Of a stretch of DNA of 64,000 nucleotides, positions 21,086 through 32,979 are shown piece after piece. The notes below the pieces were generated by a model. The model did not search any database, was not told the DNA's origin, and saw only the letters and a program-made list of their open reading frames with translations. This DNA comes from Impatiens glandulifera (Eukaryota > Streptophyta > Magnoliopsida > Ericales > Balsaminaceae). The stretch lies in NCBI RefSeq assembly GCF_907164915.1, contig NC_061862.1, positions 86,724,846 to 86,788,845 of the forward strand, given 5' to 3'. The translations under genes were made by a program, and so were the position numbers. How positions within the stretch are numbered: the stretch's first letter is position 1; each line of letters opens with the position of its first letter.

Positions 21086-22740
21086 ATGAAGTTTACTCAG
21101 TTACCTTTTCCGACCACCTTCTTTCTCCTCCTTCTCCGACGATCAATAACCGCCGACAACTCACCTGTTCAGTACGATGATCCACAACAAGTTATCGCCC
21201 TCAACTTCGGATGACAGATTTGCATTTGTTAATGGAATTGAAGTTGTTCCCATTCCGGTTGGACTTTACTACACTATGGAGGAGGGAGATGGAGATGCAG
21301 ATGCAGGGGCATACGTTGCAGGGCAGAAGGGTCGATTTCAACTGGGCAGAGACACTGCAATGGAGATGGCCTATCGGCTAAACGTTGGTGGCATCAAACA
21401 TTCATCTGTTCATGACCCAAGTATGTTCAGGGAGTGGACGGATGATTCAAACCATATCATAGAATCAACTGTTTTTCCCATCACTTTCACAAATCGGATC
21501 AAGTATACGAGGAAAACATCTTAAGATAGTGCACCACAAAGACTTTACCGTCTTGGTCAATGAACCGAAATTCGTAAGATGGTGAAGGAGTTAGTTTTAC
21601 ATGGAAGTTGCCTGTGAATTCGGGTTTCGCGTATCTAATTAGATTGCATTTTTGTGAGCTTGACTATGACACGCTAAAGAAAATGGGCAGAAAGAGTTCA
21701 GTATTCTCATAAACAATCACATGGTTTAGCCTAGAGGAGACTTGATCAAATGGGGCAGTGATATTGGGGTTGCAATCCATAAGGATTACTTGACGACATT
21801 ACGAGGAGACAGAATCATGGGAAAAAGAGATCTACTTGTAGCTTTGTACCCAAGCAACAATGAGCAATCGACCGAATTCATTGACTCAATTCTTAAGGGG
21901 ATTGAGGTTTTTAAACTTAGCGACCCCGAAGACAATCTTGCTGGTGGGTATCCAGTGCTCTCCTATCTCCATCCTCATGATTCAATAGAGAATAGATTGT
22001 TGATACTAAATACAAGTCAGGTTATATTTATGGTCATAGTTAATGTTGTCAGTGCTTACTGTTTTTGCGAACGTGAAGATAGAATTAGGAGTGAAAAAAC
22101 ATCTCTAGTAGACAAGGATTTGTGTTGTAGATTTTCATTTGCTGAGATCGCAATCGCCACTAAAAACTTTGACAAAGGATTAGAGATTGGACATGGGGTT
22201 TTGGTAAGGTCTATAAAGGGGTTATTAATGGTAAGATTAAAATGACCGTTGCAATTAAGAGGTTAGATTCTAAATCTAATCAAGGAAAGAAATAATTCAT
22301 ATCAGAAATTGAGACTCTTTCCAAAAACTTAGACACAAACACATTGTTTCTTTGATAGGATACTGCACTCATAGTCATGAGATGATACTTGTTTATGAGT
22401 ACATAGAACGCGGCAATCTGGCGGACCAACTCCACAAGAATAAACGTAATGGTAGTAAAGACGTGACTCCTCTAACTTGGAAGGAAAGACTCCATATCTG
22501 TTTAGGTGCTGCTCGCGGGTTAGAATACTTGCACAACAACGTAATCTCGTTTTGTGGGTTCAACAGTGCTGCGAGAATGGAACGGTTGATGAAATAATTG
22601 ATTTAAGTTTGAGTGGACAAATCCCAACTGATTCTCTCGAGTCAGTCGTACATTAAACTTGCAAATCTATGTTTGCATAATGAGACTAATAGACGGCCTA
22701 CCAAGTACCATGGCTGAAGTTACAAAATGATCTTGAATCT
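21086..22740 (+). pseudogene. CrRLK1L (FERONIA-type) receptor kinase pseudogene
   Basis: ATG at 21086 starts a Lys-then-Leu-rich signal peptide (FFLLLLLRR) and SPVQYD, then a frameshift. From 21203 the malectin-like ectodomain reads FAFVNGIEVVPIPVG, AYRLNVGG and SSVHDPSMFREW; stops follow until 21740, where the second malectin part runs KRDLLVALYPSN and GIEVFKLSDPEDNLAG, then a hydrophobic membrane segment (VIFMVIVNVVSAYCF). The kinase begins RFSFAEIAIATKNF, has a damaged glycine loop, AIKRLDS with the ATP-site Lys, and VYEYIERGNL...ARGLEYLHNN. The catalytic loop, DFG and P+1 regions are deleted; the text jumps to VDEIIDLSLSGQIP...ANLCLHNE. It is dead as a kinase. Intact relatives are cell-surface receptors for growth and fertilisation cues. 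Confidence 0.85.
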
Positions 22741-23117
22741 TTATTGGTTAATGGACTCAATTTCTTAAGGTGAGAAAGGGTTGACATAAATATTATAAAC
22801 TTTGTTTCAATTCTTTAGATCAATTTCTTGTCTTTATTATTAATTCTTATTATCATTTTTATTAGTGTGCCTTCCCATTCTTGATAATCAACCGTTATTC
22901 GAAGAACCAATCTAGATTTCCAAAATGGGAGAAAGAGGGAAGGAGAGATGTTAGTTGCAAGGATATTAAAAAAACAGATTTACTTTTATAGGTGTCATCC
23001 AATTTTATCATTATAAAAAATAATGAATGAGAATGTTTGTGAATGAGATTTTTAATTCAATTGATGTTTGATTACTTACCTACCTAGAAACAAAAGTTCA
23101 TTTCTTGTGATAAAGGA
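22741..23117. other. Spacer between receptor-kinase pseudogene and MULE
   Basis: AT-rich; no feature seen. Confidence 0.5.
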
Positions 23118-23126
23118 GCTTTTCTA

Positions 23127-24031
23127 GAACAGTTTCTCAAACTAACCTTGTTTGACGTTCACTTTCCCAAAGTAACCTAGTTTGTTCATTTATTCCCAAA
23201 TTAACCTAGTTTACTATTCAAACTCAGTTTTTTTTATTTTTTATTTTTTACTTTTTTTAACATTTCAAATTTATTATATATATATAGATATATATATTTA
23301 AATTATTATTTATATAAACTAAATTATTTATATTTTTATATATATTTTAAATTATTATTTTTATAAATTTGATTATTTAAATTTTATATATAATTTAAAT
23401 TATTTTTTTATAAATTTAATTATTTATATTTTAATATATATATATTTACATTTCAAATTTATTATATATATATTTACATATATATATATATATGTGGCAG
23501 TATGATTTTCATCCTCATAAATTTATTTATCTTACTATTCAAAATATTATTTATATTTATTGGGTTGTCTTTTATTAAAATAATTTTGACAACTTTTCAT
23601 TCAAATTATTATTTATATTTATTGGGTTGTCTTTTATTAAAATAATTTTGACAACTTTTCATTGTGATATAATTTCACAATAAAATTTTTATCAATTTTT
23701 ATTGTGTTGTCTTCCTAAAAATATGTCTTAAGTTAATGAACCATTAAATATTTATATTAAAATATAAATAATTAAATTTATAAAAAAATAATTTAAATTA
23801 TGTATCAAAATATAAATAATTAAATTTATAAAATTAATAATTTAAAATATATATCAAAATATAAATAATTATATATATATATATAATAAATTTGAAATGT
23901 AAAAAAAAAATAAAAAAAACAAAAAACAAAATGAGTTTTAATAGTAAACTAGGTTAGTTTGGGAATAAATGAACAAACTAGGTTAGTTTGGGAAAGTGAA
24001 CGCCAAACAAGGTTAGTTTGGGAAACTGTTC
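23127..24031. mobile_element. Mutator-like foldback element
   Basis: Flanked by the perfect 9 bp duplication GCTTTTCTA (23118-23126 and 24032-24040), the size expected for Mutator-like elements. Terminal inverted repeats begin GAACAGTTTC and run at least 100 bp (the CCAAA(T/C)TAACCTAGTTTG blocks on the left, CAAACTAGGTTAGTTTGG on the right). Inverted symmetry then continues loosely into the AT-rich interior. A 68 bp tandem duplication (ATTTATTGGGTTGTCTTTTA...) sits at about 23537-23665. No transposase. Confidence 0.9.
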
Positions 24032-24040
24032 GCTTTTCTA

Positions 24041-24586
24041 ATCTTAGTATCTCCCTTTATTTTAGATTCATTGTTTGTCTTGGAGATCTTTTCTAAGTAA
24101 TATATATATTTAAATGTTATTCAAATAAAATAAAAAAATATTTAAACATAAACTGAATAAACAATGTTCAAAATTAAAAAATAAATAATAATAATAATAA
24201 AAAGTAATACAATTAATTGGTTTGAAAAAACATAGATAAGACTTTTTCTAAATCATAAAAAAAATGTTTAGAGTTAATCTCAAATATACATTGTACATTA
24301 TAATTTGGTTGACACAAACCCCTTCATTTCAATTCTAATCATAATTCAAACCAAATCTAAATATAAATTTGGATAATATAATTTAATTTGCGTTAAATTT
24401 AAGTTGAGTTGAGTTTATTTTTGAATGAGATAGAGTTATTCAAATTAATCAAATAAAATAATTTAAAATAAAAAAAATTAAAATACATGCTCCCATTTCA
24501 TCTGAATGTCACATCTTTGTGGCATAAGTTGTACCAAATTTTAAATTAGAATTTATTTTACACATAAAATACAATTGTGGACTTTA
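24041..24586. other. AT-rich intergenic DNA
   Basis: No gene or repeat border seen. Confidence 0.5.
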
Positions 24587-24957
24587 TCTATCCATATATA
24601 ATAATATAATGATGCTTAATTTTTAAAGTGTTCGAATTAGCGAGTTGTGATTAATTTGGATATATATGTGAGAGTAAATTAATACTTGGGCCAGATTGTG
24701 AGTTGACATGCCCATAAATTTATTAAAAAATGTTATAGGTATGTTTCGAATTTGCAACCTAACAAAATAAGTACAACTCTTTAACCAACTAGGGTAATAA
24801 GACTTTATTTTTTAAATTTAACACCAAATTTGATGAGCGCGGAACGTTATAACAATATAAGTTCAACCTTTTAATTAACTAAGAATGCTTAATTTTTAAA
24901 GGGTCCGGATTGTCGGGTCGAAAGCTGTAGTTAATTTGAATATATATGTAAGAGTAT
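24587..24957 (+). mobile_element. Helitron fragment, 5' end only
   Basis: Starts with TC after a host A, then ATATAATGATGCTTAATTTTT as in the complete Helitron on the other strand. One full unit and a partial second follow before similarity stops near AGAGTATACC. No CTRRT end or hairpin, so it is truncated 3'. Confidence 0.65.
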
Positions 24958-24999
24958 ACCGTAATTTTTTTCTTGTTTTATATCATTTCTCGTGCAAAT

Positions 25000-27900
25000 A
25001 AAATAGCCTAATAGGGAAAATGTTTGCCTCAGCTGATGCGATATACCTAGAGGAACAACCATCATCCTTATTGGACTCGGGTTTCAAGCTTTTGGTTCCA
25101 TATCTAAAAGGCTCATCTCATCTTACAGGTAAGTTCCTATTTCATCACTATCACTGTTCAAGTCCATTTATTGATAAGTTTTGTTAATGAAAAATGAGAA
25201 TTTTGTTGTTTTTTCTAACATTTGCTAGTTAAGTTAATATTGAGCCTATTTGAAAACTTGTGTTTTGTCACATCTCTGCCATAACATAATCATTGTTTAT
25301 GGATCATAATTCATATTTATTCCTGAAAATGGTGTTTCATTTGATACAAAGATGATTTAGTATGGTTTTTGGATTATTGTGGGAATTATTATTTGAGTTA
25401 TTTTATATGATCCGTAAACATAACCAACTTACTTTTCATCTGACTTTTTTACATAATGTTTTGAATCATAAAGATAACAAATTGGGTGTACGCAAATGTA
25501 TAAAGAATGGTTAGCCTTGCATGGAATGTGCATCTTGGCTTTTCATTTTAGTCTTATGTGAATATCACTTGAGCTTAACATGTTATCATATCAATGAAAT
25601 GCGTGTATAATGAATTAATAGTATTTCCCATGTTTTACTGCTTTATATATTATTGCACTTTGTTAACACTTATTATATTATAAATAAATCTTCTTTCACT
25701 TAGTGGATGGACTCTTGGCACTCCTCAATAGTAACCTAACACGTACCAAACAATTATGAAACTGCATCGACCAACCCTTTTCAAATAAAATGAAGCCAAA
25801 AGTTTTAAATTTTTTATAATTTGGATTTTAAAACGAATTAGGTGTGACTAAAAATGGAAGTTGTTGTGTTTTAGGATAATTAAATTCTTTTCCTGAAAAG
25901 AGGGGACAATTAATTAGTTGCTACAAAAGTGTTAATTATATTTTGTCTTTGATTTTAAGTTTTAACGGAACTTTAATCTACCTAAGATTCCTAATTTTGA
26001 CATTGTTGTGTTCAATTTCATGCAAATGTATTAGAATATTATACAACTTTATATAGAAGCAGAATCTTAAGGTTGCCAATACTAGTTAAAAAACAATTGC
26101 CAATTCAACTATCAGAAGTCATAATCTCTTATCACATTAAGGTTCTATATATCTTGACAAACGAATATGTCTTCATAAGGATAGTTGATGAAGGAGAATT
26201 AAGCCTTGCATGCCTATTGCCTACATATTAAATCTATAAAGTGAAGAATATAAATTAATATGGATGCAATGGATAGTCTATCCCTCTTCTTTAGAGACAA
26301 AAAGAAACCTTTAGTATCCTAAGGAAACTTAGATTTATTGTTTTCGTGAATTAGGAGTTGTATTTGAATACATGTTTCACGAATCACACTAGTGGGGTAA
26401 AGGAGATTTATAGTGGACTCACAAGTAGATTAGTATTTCCTATGTAATCGTTTTCCTTTCCAAAATGCTAGCTGACCATAGTACATTAGCTTGTAGATTC
26501 ATTTTCATGTGTTGGGATACCTTCACTAGTTGGTTATGGCTAGGGCTTATATAGGGAATATCATAGAAAAGGAAGTCATGATGATGAAAGAAGTATATTT
26601 TCTCTATAATTGGCATTTCAGGTATCAATCGCATCCCTTTTTTCTCGTGTATCATTTTCTTCTCAAATAGCTCTATCATTCTCATCTCATTCTAGGGTTT
26701 AACTACTAATCCTTATTTACTTCTTCATTTTCTGAAAAGATGAAACCATTTTATTGATGCATATTTTTGCGCAGGTTGCAAAATTGTGGTGAAAAAATAT
26801 CCTTATTTAATTGTTAAAACATGATATGTTTTTGTGTTGGCTTTTCTCCTAATATTGTTGTGAGGGATAATTTGAAATGTGTAGTGAAAATCCTAAAGTT
26901 TTATTTCCACCATAGTTGCAGATGAATGATTAATTGTCATTCTTTTACTTAAACTAGTATTTGAATCTCATAAAGTTGTTTGCATGACAGTTGGTTCCAA
27001 GTTGGAGGTGAAGAATTTCGAAGCAAGAAAATAAATTGAAAGGTGACTATTCTGCACATCCATCGTTTCTTTTTTGAAACACACTATTTGCCAAAAATGA
27101 ATACAAATGGAGTAAGTGCGCAGACATCAACCATTATGGTGTATTTTTGGATAAAAATAAAGTCAAGTGCAACTATTGTTGCAAATTAGTGTGTCTCTCA
27201 CAACGCCTTAATCACATTTAGCTGGTCTTGGAGGAGATGTGGCTCCTTATGAGGAAGTTCCATTAGATTTACATGAACTTTTCACAAACGAATTACCAAA
27301 GAAGAAATACTTAAGTAAGGAAGTTCAGAATTTAGACTATTCAAACATTTTTTTGGCAAGTTAAGGAACTTTCACCTACAAGTCTACAATCAGACAATAT
27401 TGAGATTGAAATCATTGACATTCAAAATCCTCGTCATGGGGAACAAGAACAAAAGCATGTAACTTCTTTACTAGAGACTGCTGTAGAATGCCGTAAAGCT
27501 CAACCCCTCTAGACAAGAGTCAAAATATTATTGATATGTTCTTCTATGAATTTGGTCTTTGAGATCAGCCTGGCCAATTTATCTAGTGTCAAGAAGGTGA
27601 TAAATTATATTCTTTTCTCTGAGTAGATGTATAACAATACTAATATGCCTAGTTCCTCAATGTTGGATGGAAGGTCCTTCAGGATGAAGTGAAGCAAATG
27701 CATGCATATGTGAACAAGATCAAAGATTCATGGATGAACACATGTTTTAGTATCTTGTTGGATGTGTGGTTTGATGAAAATGGAAGAAACCCTGTAAACA
27801 TTCTGGTTTAATGTCCACAAGGTCCGATTTATCTTCAGTCAACTGATATTTCTATTACAGACTATAATGATAATACCTTGGAGATCTTCCTTGACGAAGT

Positions 27901-28153
27901 TAGTGCAGATATTGGGGTAGAGAAAGTCATTCAGATCATCACTAACAATGTCTCGCCTAATAGGAAAGTTGTTGGCAAGAAATTGATGGAAAAGTACCAA
28001 AACATTTTTTTGACAGTAGTACATCTCATTGTATAGAACTCATGTTAGAAATTATGCGAAAAATCAATATGATAAACAATGTTTTGATCAAGGCTAGAAC
28101 CGTCACAATGTTCATTGATAATTGTGCTGAAGTAGTGGAGCTTATGAGGACTC
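25000..28153 (+). pseudogene. hAT-derived DUF659 gene, copy 2, 5' part
   Basis: A leader exon ends at a strong donor (TTACAG|GTAAGT, 25128/25129). The intron ends at GCATGACAG (26990), and the coding exon starts at ATG 27097 with NTNGVS, as in copies 3 and 4. The BED-like finger is disrupted: an extra two bases after GTGCG shift the frame, though CNYCCKLVC is still readable. Further stops and indels break the DUF659 region (a stop in place of the Gly after FDIS at about 27560, indels near 27670 and 27855). Sequence is interrupted at 28153 by an LTR element and continues at 30674. Clearly non-functional. Confidence 0.8.
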
Positions 28154-28640
28154 TAATATGAAAGCATTTTAGGGTTAGGTTTTCTAACCCTTAATAAGTC
28201 ACGACGAAATCAGCAACGAAATCGGCATGTTCGTTTACACAACGAGTTTTCTATTAAATAAGTTGTGTAACATGACAATTAGGCTAACAGTTTGTTCAGA
28301 CTTTAGCAGTTTAAGTAACAGAATTGTCAGAAACAGTTAGATCTCACAGCAGAAGAGTGAACTGATTCTGGAGAGAAAAACAGGTAGGAATTCCTTAAAT
28401 ACTAGCTAATCAAAGGTAAAAGACTACTGAGCATTTTGTAAAACTCTTCAGGTTAATTCCTATTCTCTCTATACTCATACTCTAAATCTCTCCTATTTCA
28501 TTATAATATCTTCTATCGATTCCAGGTCCTGTAATCGTTCTTATTCTCTACTCATCTAAACTCTTAGCTATTCTGCCGTTGCTGTGGTATTGCCGTAATA
28601 TGGAACTACATATTATAGAAGTCTAATTCTCACTATATCA
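28154..28640 (+). repeat. 5' LTR of the copy 2 retrotransposon
   Basis: Begins TAATATGAAAGC (a TG start with G to A change; the partner begins TGATACGAGG) and ends CACTATATCA. Shared landmarks: TTTTAGGGTTAGGTTTTC near the start and TATTATAGAAGTC near the end. Confidence 0.85.
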
Positions 28641-28653
28641 TTGGTATCGAAAC
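28641..28653 (+). promoter_or_regulatory. Primer-binding site, initiator tRNA-Met type
   Basis: TTGGTATCGAAAC immediately after the LTR; one or two changes from the canonical TGGTATCAGAGC. The copy 4 element has TTAGTATCAGAAC in the same place. Confidence 0.75.
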
Positions 28654-28669
28654 ATCTTTTTGACATTAT

Positions 28670-29760
28670 GGTGGAAACGCGAATGAAGGAGAATTGAACG
28701 AGATTCGTAGCCATATCCATACACAAAAAGAACGAATGCAAGCGCAAGAATATCGGTTTGATTAGATGGAGGTGATGATGACCTCAATGAACGATGCATT
28801 TAGGCGACTAACTCCAGTGTCCGATAACAATAATCAGGAACAAAGAGGCGACAATGGAGGAGACTACAGAGATGAACGACAACAAGATTGTAGACACGAT
28901 GAGGAAATGAGATATCGTGGTGAACCTCGTGAAGAAAGAGAACAACGTGACCATATGTATCGACCACCATTGAAACTCTCAAAAATGGATTTTCCCAAAT
29001 TTAATGGTGAAGAGGTAGACGACTGGATATATGAAGTGGAGATGTCCTTTCTGTGGATCACACGTTGGAAGAATCTATGCTGGAATATGTTTGTGCACAC
29101 TTGAAAGGTTCAAGGTGAACTCGTTGTTGGTTCAGTTCATATCTACAACACATAATACCAGGAAGAGCTATGACATGGCAGAAGTTAAATGCGTTGGTAC
29201 TAAAAGAGTTCGGTCTAAGTGAATTTGATGATCCATTGGATGAATAGAAAGATCTTAAGCAGTCTGCATCAGTTAAAGAGTTTGGTAAGAAGTATTTGGA
29301 TGTCAATTACAAGTTATCTTATCTTACGAAAGAATACTCAATTAAAGGATATTTAAAGGGTTAAAATGAGGAGATTGCGAATCTAATCAGAATTCAAAAA
29401 CCGGGATCATTATCGAAGACTATGAGAATGGCTAAACTCCAAGAGATGACAAATATTAAACTGCAGAAGGCAGTGTGTGAATTATTGGTACTAAAGGGCT
29501 ACTTAGAAAATAAAGGGAGTTCACTACCTAATCATAAGCAACCTGCATTTGGAGGTAGAAGCAACTATTTAGGAGGCTATAATCGATCAGGTACGAGTAC
29601 TTCTACTAATGATGTTAATAATGGATCATTGTCGAAATCGGTCGTTACTAATTCGAATCCCCGAAGGTTTAATTTGGACCAGAAAACACTGGACGAGAGA
29701 AGAAAGACAATGTTTCTATTGGGAAGAAAAGTGGGAATATGATCATAGATGTAAATCGGG
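28670..29760 (+). pseudogene. Ty3-type gag, frameshifted
   Basis: The open piece 28766-29104 contains an acidic/basic N-terminal region and the gag core PKFNGEEVDDWIYEVEMSF. After a frameshift come GRAMTWQKLNALVLKEFG, DPLDE, ASVKEFGKKYLDV and, from 29422, MAKLQEMTNIKLQKAV...NPRRFNLD. The zinc knuckle (CFYWEEKWEYDHRCK) is readable in another frame and has lost a Cys. Gag packages element RNA; this copy cannot. A tandem duplication of about 47 bp lies at 29757-29850. Confidence 0.75.
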
Positions 29761-29879
29761 CCAATGATTATGAGTATTGAACTGGTAGAAGATAAAAATC
29801 TCGGCCAATGATTATGAGTATTGAACTGGTAGAAGATAAAAATCAAAGAGATATCAATGGGGTTGTGGCAGAAGAGCAG

Positions 29880-30180
29880 AAGTATTGGCAGTGAGCTTAG
29901 AAGGTGCTACAATATTTGAGACAATGAAGATCAAGGGCAGTGTGGGTAAGAACAGTATATATGTGTTAGTGGATTCAGGTAGCACAGTATGAGAGAGTTG
30001 TTTGGAATGATGGAATTAGTAATGGACAATTTTTGATAAGGTGGTCTAACGCTTCAGATGATGATGCTAGCTGGGAAGAGGAAGCGTGGTTGATTACAAA
30101 GTACTCGGAGTTCGTGTTGACAGTGGGAGACAACTTCTTTCAATCAGCTTGTTCGTGGGCGTGGGCGAACAAGTGTTGAT
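29880..30180 (+). pseudogene. Protease start fused to chromodomain-like tail
   Basis: GKNSIYVLVDSGST is the beginning of a retropepsin, with the catalytic DSG. Just after it the sequence changes to a polyprotein C-terminus (GQFLIRWSNASDDDASWEEE then WLITKYSEFVL), about 30000-30110. The join is an internal deletion that removed most of pol. The copy 4 element retains more protease (HNFVNLKAICGTEF), so the deletion is particular to this copy or subfamily. Confidence 0.65.
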
Positions 30181-30191
30181 GGAGAGGCTAA

Positions 30192-30668
30192 TGATACGAG
30201 GGAATTTTAGGGTTAGGTTTTCTTAACCCTTAATAAGTCGAGGATAGCGAAGTCGGTCTGTAACTTCTTTGTAATCAACATGTAACAGCAGATTTTCTAT
30301 TGAATAAACTGTGTATCAGCAGGTGACAATTAGGGTAATAGTTTGCTGAGACTGCTGCAGTTTAAGTAACAGAAGAAACAATTAGACCTCACAACAGAAC
30401 AGAAAAGTGAACTGATTCTGGAGGGAAAAAACATTTAATAGGAATTTCTTAAATATTAGCTGATCAAGACTGAACATTTTGTAAAACTCTTAGATTAATT
30501 TCTATTCTCTCTTTACTCATACTTTAAATCTCTCTTATTTCATTTTAATCTCTTCTATCAATTGCAGGTCTTCTCTATTTGATCTAAACTCTCAGTTATT
30601 ATGTCGTTACTAAGTTACTGCCCTAATCTGAAACTACATATTATAGAAGTCTAATTCTCACTATATCA
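30192..30668 (+). repeat. 3' LTR of the copy 2 retrotransposon
   Basis: Begins TGATACGAGGGAATTTTAGG and ends CACTATATCA. It differs from its partner by many substitutions and small indels, so the insertion is not recent. Confidence 0.85.
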
Positions 30669-30673
30669 GACTC

Positions 30674-31508
30674 ATCCATTCATACTCTTGCTCACAACTT
30701 GGTTAAGTCCTCTGGTTGTTTCCTGACTTTAGAGAATATTGTTTCAGAAGAGGAGAATTTGAAGAGAATGGTCACGTCCTCAAAGTGGATCACATCATCA
30801 TCATCATGGGCTTCTAGAACAGAGGGAAAAGAAGTGGCTCATCTGGTGGCCGAGCAATCTTTTTGGGAGGATGCAAGGATTGTCTCACGATGTACTATCC
30901 CTGTGGTGCGTGTCTTGGAGTTGATCAACGAAAAGGATAAAATCATGGTTGGTACAATTTGTGAAACAATGGACCAAGTTAAAGAACAGACGAGATTTGG
31001 GACGACTATCTTCTTGATGTAGAAGAAGTTCATAGTGGTCTTATATGTTGTATTGTGAGAATGAACAAGTTTCAATCTTTCCATCACACCATCTCTACAC
31101 AGCTTGATGAATGTAAAATTCCTATGGTAGTTTTGGAGAAGGAAGCTCATGTGACCGGCTAACAAATATTTTACTATGTGGGTTATACATATTTCAGCTA
31201 ATAAAGCTAAATTAATATAGTTCTTTTTTTTTGGTTAAAAAGTGTTTAATTTTTCACTTGCAGCTGAATGGTGGTCGACTTATGGAGGGAAATGCCCGGA
31301 GTTGCAGAAATTAGCTGTGCGGATTCTGAGCCAGACATGCAACGGTGCATCGAGATATCAATTGAGCAGGACATTCGCGGAGAAGATGCTCACAAGTGGA
31401 AAGAGTTGCCAAGAACAAAAGCCACTGTCTGACTTGACATTTGTGCTGTGTAATATTCATCTACAAATTGGAACTTCAGGTATGGGTAGCAGCAATATTT
31501 TCAGGTAA
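30674..31508 (+). pseudogene. hAT-derived DUF659 gene, copy 2, 3' part
   Basis: Resumes exactly where copy 2 was cut: CATACTCTTGCTCACAACTTGG here matches CATACTCGTGCTCACAAC in copy 1 at 617. The 30699-31022 frame carries the AGCFLTLENIVSEEENLK-like block and FWEDARIVSR, then two deletions relative to copy 1 remove the region around HSPLHAAGYFLNP. The final exon (31264-31508, after CACTTGCAG) is intact with EWWSTYGG and the hAT dimerisation block, ending like copy 1. Confidence 0.85.
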
Positions 31509-32330
31509 CATATAGATTTTCTAAAACAGCAATTTTAAGGTAACACATATTTTAGGAATGGGATGTAACATGGATGGACCTATATAATTGAATTGGGAAG
31601 ATAATGTTTTATTTTTAATAATGATTAGTTGTTGTAACTTCTCTATAGGATAGAACTATATAATTCAATTGGAGAGACAATGGATTTTATTTATTAATTA
31701 AGGGATGGACCTATTTCTTTCTAATTTAGTTTCTTACATTTTGTTTAAGGAAGTTCTTATATATCTTATGTATCTCAGATTAATTGTTTGCATGATGAAG
31801 GCGGTTTCTAGCTCGCATAATGTGTGTTTTTACGCAATTTAAGGTAATTCCATATTGAAATCTAATATGTTTATTTACATACTAAGTAAATGTGCTAAGT
31901 TTGGTGGGTGGAAATGAACTATATATGATTTTTTAAAACAAATTTTGGCCATTTAAAATTCTTAGAGCTCTATTTTTAGTTATACCCAGAATATGATTTT
32001 GAGATTTTCCTGGTGTGTCCGTTTTCTTTATGTTTTTTTTTTCCTGTTAACTCAACTATCTATGAAATTATATTTTGTTAAAGAAAATTATTAATGTTTT
32101 TCACATATCCAAATATAACTTTACATTAGGTTAATTTGTAATACTGAAAATTTATTAATTGAGAAGGGATCAAAACTTTATGTTTTGGTTGGTTAAACAA
32201 GTACATTTTTTGTGTAATAAAACTATGGTAATGTATTTAATTGGACTTTATTGCAATAGAATGTTATAGCTTGCTAAATCTGATTAAATTATATAATAAA
32301 TCATAGTGATAGTTTCATAATCCCTATAAT
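31509..32330. repeat. 3' flank of copy 2 (paired with 1576-2230)
   Basis: Non-coding. Aligns with the sequence after copy 1 up to about 32110; no feature in the remainder. Confidence 0.55.
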
Positions 32331-32334
32331 TATA

Positions 32335-32975
32335 TTTAGAAATATGAATGACAACGAGTACTCTACATGTCGGATAGTGAAATCCCTATCTCCAAACTCG
32401 ATTTTTATTTTATTATTTAAATTCGAAAGGTGTCTCTATTTGTATTCTCATTCCCGATTCGTCGGGTACTCGATCCTCGACGAGTACTCTATTACCCGAT
32501 TAAAATATAAATTTTTATTTGTTATTTTTTAAATATATTAAATATTAAAAACACAAATGAAAATATTATTTATTTGCATAGTTATTTTATAAAAGTTGAA
32601 AAATATAACAATTTTTTTGTTTTGTTAATACATGTACGGAAGTTTAACAAAAAAACAATTAGAAAAAGGTTGAATATATGAAGAATTGTTAATTTTGAAA
32701 ATAAAAAGTAAAAGGAAATAAAGAGAACACATTTTGTTATTTAAAAAAACATATAATATTAAAAGTCATGGATAAATAATATATTTATTATAAATGTGTA
32801 ATTATTGTATTGATTAGAATTTGAAAAGTGATTTTAAATTTTAATATATATATATATATATTTATTGTGTTGGGCACATTTTCATCTTGGATCCCGAACC
32901 TGATTGGGTAATCTTTTTCCTCCTTATCTCGATCTCGAACCCTTCAAATTCGGCCATCAGGTACCACATGTATTG
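32335..32975. mobile_element. Degenerate hAT MITE of the GGGTACCCG type
   Basis: Starts near TATGAATGACAACGAGTACTC and contains CGGGTACTCGATCC and CCCGAACCTGATTGGGTA words around an AT-rich centre. It ends near ATCAGGTACCACATG. No clear target duplication, so the borders are approximate. Confidence 0.4.
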
Positions 32976-32979
32976 AGAT

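Larger units (their letters stand above)
28154..30668 (+). mobile_element. Internally deleted Ty3-type LTR retrotransposon in copy 2
   Basis: LTRs 28154-28640 and 30192-30668 (487 and 477 bp), flanked by the 5 bp duplication GACTC (28149-28153, 30669-30673). A tRNA-Met-type primer site (TTGGTATCGAAAC) follows the left LTR; GATGGAGAGG precedes the right one. Inside are a frameshifted gag, the start of an aspartic protease (VLVDSGST), and then, with RT, RNase H and integrase gone, a tail reading IRWSNASDDDASWEEEAWL that looks like a chromodomain or chromodomain-like C-terminus of a Ty3 polyprotein. Total 2515 bp. Confidence 0.85.

Noticed and set aside
28800..29306. Minus-strand frames over the gag region
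   Set aside because: Shadows of the gag reading frame.
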